A DNA stretch of 64,000 nt from Trichobilharzia szidati. Lineage: Eukaryota; Platyhelminthes; Trematoda; Strigeidida; Schistosomatidae. Shown piece by piece: positions 10,590-21,600 of this stretch. The notes beneath the pieces are model-generated. The model saw only the letters and a program-made list of their open reading frames with translations. It was not told the DNA's origin and made no database searches. A program made the translations under genes and the position numbers. The stretch's first letter is position 1, and every line of letters starts with the position of its first letter. Where the stretch lies: NCBI GenBank assembly GCA_944472155.2, contig OX235279.1, positions 155,766,199-155,830,198 on the forward strand. The letters are read 5' to 3'.

Positions 10590-10680
10590 TTCAACTTCGT
10601 CAACTTTGAAATGGACCTTTCGCAGTATTGACAGTGAAGTAATTTGGAAACTTTCTATCATGTATACAAGTCACTCTCTA
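10590..10680 (+). mobile_element. RTE family B, short RT fragment
   Basis: ACTTCGTCAACTTTGAAATGG followed by AGTAATTTGGAAACT matches the reverse complement of 23700-23770, the RTE-B region encoding the RT motif with FVDFEKAFDSVD-like residues. It is a very short relic. Confidence 0.5.
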
Positions 10681-10859
10681 TGATTACTCTTAAATATCGA
10701 AATGATGAGATGCCACGCTCCATGGAGCGCACATAGCGAGAAAAGAGAGATTCAAAACATAGATAATAAACAGAAATATGTGGCAACAAGAATAGCAATA
10801 TGTAAGAACAATTGAATTTTATTAGATATTATAAATCTCAAGGAGTGAATGCATCTGCG

Positions 10860-13540
10860 CCAACCATTGAGCCGTATCACCAATTATCTATATCGTACAT
10901 AGCTTATTACCATTCCGAGGATCTCAACTAGTCAGACAGTCGACGTTGTCCTACATGGCTAGCTCAAACTAACTGTCAAAGATTTCGTGGATTAATTCCG
11001 TGTTTTGGTTTGACCACTACTAGCTCTTCTCCAACCTCATTGATCCTATGTCAGCTAACATTGGTCGTCGAGGAAAGCTATGGCCAGGCTAGCATGCATA
11101 GCACATGTCCTAGCCATCTTAATCGATGCAGCTGCTTCCCAATCTGATCGATTGATTTCCCCTCCCACCTACCTAACACTCCACAAATGCCTAACCTCAA
11201 TATAACTCACCCTATTAAACCTGCCACCTAACAAGGGAGATAGAATGGAGACACCTATGATCAAAGACGGCTAGCCAGTCTTCACATATCTTTCACTTTC
11301 AATAGCCATGTTTCGCTCACAGCCAGCCACAAATAAAAATGGAGCGAACTGCTACTTCTGTTCAGTACAGACATTCTTTGGTCGGCACCCAACCAGATAT
11401 CACGTCTACGTCAGAGGTGGTGTAATTTGGCGAATGCCAAACAAGCCTTCTCTATACCTGCTGAGATTTATTCAGCTGTCAACACTCTGGTGCTGATGCA
11501 ACTCCTCAAATAACTGAAGTGGTAGTAAACACGCTCTCCGACTTCACTTCCTATCTTCAGGCCAACTAGGGCTCGATGTAGCCCAGTCCTGTAGCATCAT
11601 CTTCCTTCTTATATATCGGAATAATCAATGACTTACACCAGTTCAAAGGGACTATCTATGATTCCCAGGCGTTGCCTAATACCTTAATTAGCCCAGAAAA
11701 CAATATGCCATCACCGTCCTTAGAAGCCTCTGGAGTCATTCCATTGGGTCCCGCTGCTTTGCTTCGTTTCAGATTAGTGACAGCGCTAGTAACCTCAGTT
11801 AGGGATGGAGGACCTGTGTCTACATCCCATATTCAGGGAGGTTTTGGATGTTCGGTAAGTTGAGTGTGGCTGTAGGCCAATTAAACTGCTCCTCAAAGTG
11901 TTCTTTCCAATGTTCTAGTCGTCTATCCTGGGAGCTAATTATGGTGCCATTTTCCTCAGAGATTGTTTCACTTATCGTTTGCCTTTTACCACCTGTTTCT
12001 CTGACAAGTGTAAATAGTTGTCTGGTGTTACCAATCGCCAATGCCTTTTCCATCACTTTAGCTTTTGTCGCTTACCACTGTTTACGTTCGTTTCGGAGGC
12101 TTCTTGTTAGTTTGCGATTGAGCAGCTTTCGCTCCTCATCATAATCGGAGCTCGCCGGAATCAGTCTTCTTGCGTCAATCAGTTCGGATGAGGTGGCAGA
12201 AATCCAATCGCTCTTACTAACTTTAGGTTTCAGGTTATTAACAGCTTTTACCGCTGTGTCTACAGCTAACTGTACGTTGTGCCAGGCTACCTCACGGGGA
12301 GTCCTGTTGTCGACCTCAGATGCTTGTCTCGCTATTTCTTCCTTAAATAGGGACTCAGAGTATCGATATAATTGGGGCAAAACTGCTGACAGTTTCTTAT
12401 GTCCGTTTAATTGTAAGCATAAACGTACGCAAAGCAGGGCGTAATCGGAGTCTACGCACGTGTTCCAGAAGAAGCAGCAGTCTTCCACTGACCCTATCCA
12501 GTGATACCCTATCGCTATGTGACCTATTTCAATCCAACGTTGATTTGGCGGTGGAGGTCGCCAGGTTATACAATCTCTCTTTATGCTTGAAATTAGCTCT
12601 GACTAGGAACAGATAATTATCCGATAAGAACTGTAACAAATGATCACCGTTGTCGGTTCGTCAACAGGAAACTCCGTACCTACCGCATATATACTCCTCA
12701 GTCTGGCATAACTTCCCTATTTGGGTATTGAAGTCGCCTGCTAAAACAACAATATCTGAATGTTCTGCTTTTTTGCAGCAAATTAGACAGTTTCTGGTAG
12801 AAGTCATCCTTTAGTTCATTCAAATTGCAGTCAGTTGATACGTAAGCGGAGACTATAAAAAGACAACCACTGGCTACACCGTCCTTCCTTCTTCTAACGG
12901 ACAGCACACATACGACTATCTACCGGGATCCAGTCAAGAAGTGGTTTCTCCGCCCTAACACTCAATGCTATCCCTACACTTGCGAGTTCCCGCGAACCAG
13001 CTGAGGAGTCTCCTCACACCTTAAGGTGAATTTTGCAGATTCACCTGGTTGGCTGCGCTGGGTTAAGTGAATATATGCGTGCCCCCGAAACACAACATAC
13101 ATCTATGGCTCGAAATGCCAGAGTTATGGCTAGTCATGGCTGCTGTCCGATTGGGCAGAGGGTCTTGACGTCAAACGATCAAATATGAAGATAACTCACT
13201 AGCCTTCTAAATAGTACTGACAATAGTAGGGAAGGAAGATGATGAGGGTGACAGGGATAAAGGAGGATGATGATCAGGAGGACTTCGTGTGCTTTTAGAA
13301 GTGTGGGTGCTTGTTTCTTCCCAGCTGCTCACACCGTGGAAGTTGACTTTTTCTTAGGGTATCTGAAACAGAATAAGATTTAGTGTTACCTGACCGCAGA
13401 GCCCACGGGACAACTGATTGAGGCCGGTCACACACGGCCCGTCTGGACTGGCTTTTTGGTTTGGTTACGTATTATTAACTTGCAGCCAGCTACGGACCAC
13501 TGTAGGATACGTCGGGATGTACAGTTTTGAGGTCAACCTT
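10860..13540 (-). mobile_element. RTE family A copy, RT core deleted
   Basis: Read on the minus strand, 13540-12480 holds the 5' UTR and AP-endonuclease part (YVSTDCNLNELKDDFYQKLS, parallel to 54520-54570 of the good copy). 12488-11820 holds the pre-RT region (FFWNTCVDSDYAL, ELIDARRLIPASS, RRLEHWKEHFEEQFNWPTATLN). 11640-11760 holds the start of the RT. The sequence then jumps at about 11592 to the tail coding for the post-RT domain and 3' UTR (to 10860), so the catalytic YADD region is missing. Frames are broken repeatedly. The segment 10916-11592 is nearly identical to 48171-48847. Confidence 0.85.
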
Positions 13541-15331
13541 TTCTAACCGCTTTTCTCCAGAATGGGGTGCCCACACACCCCCAGCATAGTATAAAAAAGT
13601 CTTGCACCCCCCTACAATCTAAACCTGGAAAATGTAACTCCAGGAGGACGAAGTTGTTTGAAGTGTTCTGTTCTAGTGAGAAGTACTGACCAATACTATG
13701 TTAAGTACTTGCCGCCTATTGCAATAAACACCAGGAAACGGTAGAGGTTGGAATTAATGTGTACATAGGCCAATGGACTCAGTTGAATGGTTTAGGAGCT
13801 CGCATTGTAACCAGAAGATAGATACGTTGGGTGTTTCGAACCTCAATGGGTGTGTACGTCTGAATAGGAGTCCCAGACTTCTAGACTTACGAAACAACTA
13901 TCCAGTATAACCCCGTGGATGTTTGTTCAGTGGTTATCTAACCGATATCATTTGGATCTTGATCAAATTTGAAACAAATCAAATGCTCCTTAAACACAAC
14001 ACTTGAAAAGACGGATTATCAAATACCAAAATGTTTATTTACATACAAAGCTTTCTGCCTAAAATCCAATAATACATAATTTGTGCAAAAGTCAATAGCA
14101 CTGTAAAGTCGTCAAAAGATACACCCTAACATTTTAACGCAAAAGATACACCAAGAAGGAGAAGAATTTTTACGAATATGTATATAAGGTAAGATAAAGT
14201 ATGTTTTCAGAGGTAAATCAATCAATCTATCAAATCAGAAGCATTCCCCTAAAACTCCCTACCGCACACAGAGCCCCTTTACCTCTCTATTTATCTCCAC
14301 CTCTTAAAGGACTGCAATAAAATCATCAATTGAAGTCGGTAAGTCGTAAGAGTAACACAGAGACTCAGGCATAATAATAATCACAAGCAAGTGATCCGAA
14401 AATCTGTCACAGTGAACAATCACCAGTACTTGATCGAAAAAATATTTGTTCTCGTAATTCATAACTAAATCCCGGTCACTAGACAATATAGTATGTGTAT
14501 CTGACCACATACAGAAAGAAAAGACATGTCAACGTCGCTAACGGAAAAGACCCCTCTCACTCTTGATCACAGTACACAACAACCGAAAAACGATTGAGCC
14601 AATCAAAACAGACGGATCAACAAAGATAAAAAAATTCATCCAACAATCCAATTCATGCGTGGAAAAAACTAAAGGGATACAACCGGTGAGTCAGTCAATC
14701 GCGTGTGACAATCACATGAAAAGAACAGATGCTCAAAAAGGCACGAACACCAAAATGATATTGTCACAAGTTCAAAAGATTTACCAGTTCTTCGTTTTTC
14801 AGCTCAACTCTTTTGAGGTTTTTTATTGTTGATATTTTGCATGGTTTATTCTCCCTCGAACGTACTAAACGTCACAAAAGGAAATCAACTAGTAGGAATC
14901 TAGCTGACGCAAGAAAAGAGCTGGAATCTGCTTATCGTAACTCTGGGGGGAGGGAGGAATGCACTAATGACCTTGAAAACACCCACAATCAGAGAAAAAC
15001 AGTGAATGCAGGTTAATAACTGTGGTATTCACAAAATAAAGGTGTTAAAAGAAATGTAGGAGTCTTAAAGGGGTGTCTGGTGAGAGGCGAGTCACACTTT
15101 CTTGTTAGTTTCAAAGTTACTGATGTGTTCGAGCCTATTAAATAACCGGATTTAGGATATTGTTGGGAAAGAAAAGAGACAATATATTTTAGAAAAAATA
15201 TACAGCAATACATGATCTGGTTCTTAAAACACACGAGATGTGAAGGAGAAGCAGAGATGGGAAGGAGTATCATTTTCAAATTGAATTCGAAAAGCGCCTT
15301 CTCACTACAGCCGAATTATTTGTTGATTCCT
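13541..15331. other. Intergenic region downstream of FLCN
   Basis: About 1.8 kb beyond the FLCN stop codon that should hold its 3' UTR. Candidate polyadenylation signals on the minus strand (TTTATT on the plus strand) occur at 14822-14827 and 14845-14850. I cannot tell which is used. I recognise no repeat here, and the ORFs at 14304, 14563, 14813 and 15013 lack any motif. Confidence 0.4.
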
Positions 15332-15637
15332 CTACTCGCTGAACGTGGTAGCCGTCATTGTGGAGGAGGTGTTCGATATATTCGTCGCCGCAGCAAATAG
15401 CGCACTCAAATCAACATTACTTGAACAGAATGAACCACGTCGTGAGGTTGTCGTTGAATTGGACGTTGTCGTTGTTGGACGTTTACGTAAATGACACACG
15501 TGGTGATTCCGTGAATGTTGGCTAAGTGCACCTTGCCAAAATCTAGCGACAGCTGCATTTTCTGGCGATGCACAACCTATTGATGCGAGCACGCCTGCCC
15601 ATCGACGAGTTGCTTCATCACCGCTAAGAGATGGACC
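15332..15637 (-). CDS. FLCN: FLCN exon 9 (residues 775-875 and stop)
   Basis: The acceptor is TTTCTCCTAG. GPSLSGDEATRRWAGVLASIGCASPENAAVARFWQGALSQ corresponds in pattern to the human C-terminal [25 protein letters not shown] (quoted here as separate parts: ASIGCASPEN and ARFWQGALS are the anchors). A Thr/Ser-rich tail of about 55 residues, longer than human, ends at TAG 15332-15334. Confidence 0.92.
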   Translation of the reverse strand, partial: GPSLSGDEATRRWAGVLASIGCASPENAAVARFWQGALSQHSRNHHVCHLRKRPTTTTSNSTTTSRRGSFCSSNVDLSALFAAATNISNTSSTMTATTFSE

Positions 15638-18600
15638 CTAGGAGAAAAAAAATGCAAGGAGACAAAAACAGACAAAACTAAAATCACTTTGTTAATGGCT
15701 GACTGATTGAGTTTTAAAATAGATAGGTGGCTGGCTAAAACCGACTGTCAAAGATTTCATGAGCTGATGCCAAATTTTGGTTTGACGACCCTCCGTCAGC
15801 CTTTTACCAACTTGATTCTATGTCATTGTATATTAGTTTGCTTATTAGATGTATCACACAGTGAAACAGCCTTATTTACTGGATGATATGATTATGAACA
15901 ATAAATTTTGTTCGAAACGTCATCCGGTAAATAATACTGTTTCACTGTGTGATACATCTAATAAACAAACTAATATGGAATTACTTACTACCACAGTGCC
16001 CACGTTCTACACATATATTGATTCTATATCAGCAGTTAACATTGGTTGTCCAGGTGGCATGCGTAACACGTGTTGTCCTAGCTATCTGCTCAATTGATGC
16101 ATCTGCTTCACAACCTTATCACGATTGTCTTCCTTTGCTTAATTAGAGCGCTCTACGCCTAGTCTCAATACTACTCACTGTATTATACGACATAACACGG
16201 GGGATAAGATAACGGAATAATTGTTTGGAAAATCCCTCCTGAACGATCTAATTACAATGTTCATACTAATTTAGATGTTTCAACTAACTCTGTAATGATT
16301 ACCCAATTTCCTCTCCAAGACTGTATATCACTGTTCGAATATATTCATATTATATTGTGAATTTTGGTTAACTAATGTTGTTTGAAAGTACTTGCTTTGT
16401 ACTTAGGAAGATATCTTGTCTGTATAGCAGTTGCCTGATGAAACTGTTGAGGAAATTTCGCCTTTCTTATCTAACGGCGAATAACCATCTTTTTGCTGCC
16501 ATCTTTGGTGCGTCTTGTGACTGTGTGTGTGTCTCAAGGAAGTTTCGAACAGCTATACAGTAGGACGCAGAGATCGGTTTAGACAACAACGAGTCAATTT
16601 TTGTCGTTACAGATAAAACACTAAAATCTGTCATCAAAAACAACTATTCAAACTTTTCATATCGCCCACTTTCAACGGCAACGTCTTGTTCACAGTCACA
16701 AAGAAGGGTAGGGCGAAATGCGGTTGTGCACTGCAGATGTCATTTAAAGGATATCCGGATAACAAATATTGTAGCCAGAGTCGACATAAATTGGCTAACA
16801 CCTTTTGTTGTCTCCGTGCTGAGATTTTTTCATGAATCAGTCAATTCATTTGAACTGGTGCAACCAACTTCCCAATTAAGTGAAGTAGTAGCCAACACTC
16901 TCTCTCCATCACTCCCCTTCTGCCTATCACTAAATAGGAGAGTCAGAATATCATCAAGCCCAGTCCATTCCAGTGTCCTACAGCATCATCTTACGCATAT
17001 TTTGACAGGAGTGAGTTACATGCCAAAATATTCCAAGATTTCTACTCAAGGTGTCCCATCAGAATCCAGTACTGCGAGCAATGGACGCCTTTATGCACCA
17101 CTCGAAATAATCACAATAATAATAGTAATAATAATAATAATAACAGCAATCAGTAATTCAAATAATTACGCACGTTATGTGATCCTTCGGTTGAACACTA
17201 TGTAGTAACTAGTGTTGCCATGCGTGTTTAGTCCTCCAAGTGTTGATGCAGACTGAATTCTACCAGTCTATCAGTCGCCATCGTCAATATGCTAGTAGGT
17301 GGCTCGCTATCACGGTGCACTTGAATTGTTATCCTTATTAGATGACAGTTGGAGGCAGTCGGCCACAGAAAGCTCCACCTGGACCAGGGTAGTGGTCATG
17401 TAGTGGAGAAAACGAAAGCATTCAAGGTGATCATTCATCAAATCCCGCTGAATCTTTCCAATAGACTTCGTATTCCTCTACTGCATATACAGCTTAGGCG
17501 ATAGGCATTCCAACAACTATTAAGCCTAAACTATGCATTCAAATGGAGTTCGTACAGCCATTATCTCTCCTTTGGCTGATTAAGACCTAACCAACTGACG
17601 ACGTCACCACCACTCCTTACTTGTATTCTCGATCCCTCTCTTATCACCTCCTAATCTAATCGCATCTTTACTAAGACGTATTTTATCTAATTCCCTTACA
17701 ATCAATCTAGCATCACTTAATCGGTTCATTTGTTTTCTTAGCTTTGATCGACTACTACGTCGACCTGAACACATTTGTTTGTTTAATCATGTTGTTTTTC
17801 ATTATTCTTGTTATCGAAAACCTCTTCACTTTTTATCTTTGTTACTGATAGAATTATTATTATTATGAATATTATTGTTATTATTATTATTAATTGCACG
17901 ACTTATATGCGCACAATCTTATTGTACTATCGACAAATCATCATGATTGGTTTATATTTTAATAATAATTTGTAAAGTTATGCAGACATTTCAGAGTTAA
18001 GCCTGATGAGATTCAATTGAAAACAATATTGTTCGCTTCAACGTATTGCTCTACATCAATCAACAGATAAATAAATCGATAACTTCAACATTGACTTACC
18101 TGGCATCGTTTAAATGAATATAACAATCTTGCCCGATTGATCCAGTCGTGTTTGACAGTGTTTAAAGCCACCTCATAAACATCAATTGGTAGTGGGGGAT
18201 TGATGCTGAGCAGCTTTATGATCTGATCAACATAACTTGAGACTTGGAGACGTCCACCACCACTAAATGAAATAGGTGAGGGTAATAGTTGACGAACTCC
18301 ACCACCAACATTGACAACAGCCCCGATACCAGAAGGAATAACTGAGGGAAGATTTACAATATCCAGCGACACATTTTTATTCATACCAACTTTCAGTTGA
18401 CTCAACAGTGTTTGTTTAAACGATACAATCTCTGGATCCAGAGAAGGTAAAGTGGAACTTAATCGGAAGTACAACTGTGAATAAAGAGAAAAAAGAGGAG
18501 GCGGGATTGAGGAAGTGGGTAGATAGAGTGAATGAATCACTACAATTTCTGAACAGTATCATTTGTTCTTAATGTCTCGATGAGCTCTTCTGGACACATT

Positions 18601-21600
18601 CAGTGGAAATCTTCGTAAGTTTAGCATGGAATTTTGCTCCTGTCAAATATGTAAGATGAAACTATAGGAATAGAATACATCAACTCCTAGATAGCCTAAG
18701 GAGTGAAGTGTTAGAGCATGTCAACCACCACTACACTAATTTGCAAAGCTGACTGATGCCACCAGTCACGCTAAAATCAGAAATTCGTAGAAGTTAGAAA
18801 TCATGCGTACGTAGGGTGTTGAGTCGGGTGGATCCTCAGTAATGCCTGAATGGTCGGCAACGAGCTTGACTTGTAACTGGAAGGTTCTAGGTTGTTCGAA
18901 CTCAGGTGGTGGGTGGTGGCATACTACTACTAACGAGTCAGTCCAACACTGGGCTGACGAAACAGCTGTCTGACATTACTCTATGTTGGCGGTTTACAAT
19001 GGTTCTCTATCAATCTGTGATGAAGCCCGAAACCTATAAATACACTACGAACACTAACACTTGAAAGACCACAATAGGTTGAGACGATTAATTCCAAGTC
19101 AGCTAACACAACCACCAATCGAGTAGAAAGGAGGTGCCTTGGATTCTTCTTTAAACTTAAAGTAAATACACACAAAAGGAAACGAGAATCATATGCCAAC
19201 AAATTGGTGAGGGTAGAGTAAATGAAATGAATCAGTCTGTGCGATAGACAACGACAAGTTTTGAGCTGTGATTTGTGCCTCAAGGATACCCAAACAGGCA
19301 GTTAGGTAGTTACTGAGCTAGAAAGGCGACAACAGCTATACCCTCCTTTCTATGCTTCGGATTCAGTCGAACAGTGAAAACACTTTATAGATTGCTGTCT
19401 TGGATGGTTGGAGGCGATCGGTAGAAAGCTCTAGGTGGACACCTAAGTTTCCTGCTTGTCGGCATTCATCAGTCATACCGAGACGTGCATCTGTGATCTT
19501 GAAGAGTCTCGCAAGTGTCTTCCAGATTTCAGATACGCCTTGTAGAGTAATACGACTGCCAAAGAGCACGAAACCTAGGTTAGACTAGTCTTCCTTCCAA
19601 CTGCCCCCTAAACATCCAACAAAGAATGTCTCTTGGCTATTGTTACCATTTAGAGCTATGTTATCATGACTTATACTTAGAGTCACGAAAAACCAAACCA
19701 TACATCCACCTAACCAAGCCGTCTAGGCAGTCTACACCTACTTATGTAACTTGCTCAAACCACAGGCTAAAGGACTATAACATACAGTTAAAGACCTCAC
19801 CTCACTTCATAACCTGAAGATCGTGGGTGTATGTAGCATACTGAAGAGTCCCACACAAGAGCGGCGAAATAACTGTAAAGTACTCACTGTTGGTGGTTTC
19901 CAATGCTTCTCTCAAACCAATCAATACCCTACAAACTAACTCGTGAAAGACCACAATGTATTGATACCATCAGTTCAGTGTCAGCTAACATTACTCCAAT
20001 TAGGAGAAGAAATGGTTCGGCTGTTATCTATAAACTCAGAATAGCTACAGACAGAAGGGAGATGGAAGAATCCTAGGTCAAAACAGTGACAGTGTAGTTG
20101 AACTAACTGCACATGCATGAAGTCTAACTTATACCAATTTGTGATTTCTAGCGCAACTGATGGCACCAACTAGTGTCATCGGCGGCAAACATATGTCCTC
20201 ATACCACTAGACAATCTAGTGGACCCCACACTGGTCACGTGAAGCATTAGCTATCATATCTGTCCTTCCAAGGGTAACTTATAATCTCAGCACTAGACAG
20301 ACTCTGTAACTTACCGAATCCACATAACACTGCATACGAGATAATTGCTCATCATTTTCACTTTGGCCGCCTCCTGACGATGTCCTATTCGGCAAATTGT
20401 GACAGCCGTAACGATAACGATAAACAGCTAAGTATAAAACATGTTCATTGACAGTCGTCGTCGATGGCATGTCACCGCCTTCTTGACCATCGTTGTATCC
20501 AGTAGATGACGATATACTTGAAGCCGTATGAATTGATAAACTTAACAGATTACAACGAAACGGAGGCAAGTATTCGTGATTTGCTAAAACCTATGGAAGA
20601 AGAAGATACAGAAGTTAAAAGGAAATCAAATGAAGGAAGTTTGATGGCTCCCACCATTCACAAGTCTGATTATCCGATAAATAAAGTTTCAGTTATCAAT
20701 CGTTGTCTCTCTGACCTAAAATTACATACTACCACAGTAACTCAAGTCTTATACATATATTAGTATCTGAGCATAGGTGAGGCGCTAGCTATTCCAAGGT
20801 TCAAGCGGATACTATGCACTGATCCAAAGATATACGTCCAACCGTTGTTGCCTCTACCATGGCCATCATAAGTAGTTAATTGTTTCAATAGTAATTATCC
20901 TGTTATGTATCTAATCCACTCTTCCCATTCATTTCCGTTATTTTTATGATTTTTAATGCTTAAGTGCACAATTTTCCACATAATAATTATCCTATTATGT
21001 TGATTTATCCGAACCCTCTGTTAACTGTTACATTTTCATCAGTATATTCAATTCTATTAATTTGTCTCTCGACTTGAAATAGCTGTAGAATATTCTCAGT
21101 CATTTACCATAAGTGGATACGATTTCTTTTAGTGTCTTATCTTTTCCTTAGAAGATCTCCTACATATCCATATAGAAAAATTGACTGACTCAACTTTGGT
21201 ATTGAGAAGAATCCAAATTTTGCTGATTATGCCGAGGAGGAAAGGAGGACATATCCGAACTAAATTCAGAGTGATGCATATCTGACTTATCTTTCCGACT
21301 ACGGCTGGTTTTTAATATGATTATCTGTTGTGTTTCACATTATCTCCATGTATACATCCCATGTACATATTCAACTGGTTGTTTCCGAATAGGATTATAC
21401 AAGACAGATGCCCTGGATGACAACTGATGCCAATTAGTAGTCTCTCAGCGTGTCTTCCATTCATCTTCATATCTTATGGCATGTTTTTGTTGGACAACAG
21501 ATTCTTGGTCGATTCGCTGTTACAGTCACTCGTTGATTATCCCCACTGAACGTCCATGTTATATTCACTATGGAGGTCGGATAAGTGAAAGAAGTGGCCT

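Larger units (their letters stand above)
15700..17090 (-). mobile_element. RTE family A 3' fragment split by two later insertions
   Basis: Three blocks match the RTE-A tail in the correct minus-strand order: 15725-15825, 16033-16202 and 16617-17090 (compare 10980-11590 and 48240-48900). The first gap is a PLE terminal unit (15826-16018, 14-bp duplication). The second is a solo LTR (16208-16611, 5-bp duplication). The 159-codon ORF starting at 16726 on the other strand is a shadow. Confidence 0.8.

Noticed and set aside
11308..11496. An identical 62-codon ORF at 11308 and 48557 that looks like a conserved small gene
   Set aside because: The identity is DNA-level identity of two RTE-A 3' fragments. 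The frame is antisense to the element and has no start context or domain.
15849..16146. Two overlapping plus-strand ORFs of 82 and 65 codons
   Set aside because: They are read out of the palindrome and the PLE tail and contain no motif.
16726..17205. A 159-codon plus-strand ORF
   Set aside because: It is the opposite-strand shadow of an RTE-A tail and ends in a microsatellite that gives its poly-Ile run.
18474..18540. Extension of FLCN exon 8 upstream to the ATG at 18540
   Set aside because: The sequence is a pyrimidine-rich tract ending in TTATTCACAG, an acceptor, and conserved similarity begins only after it.
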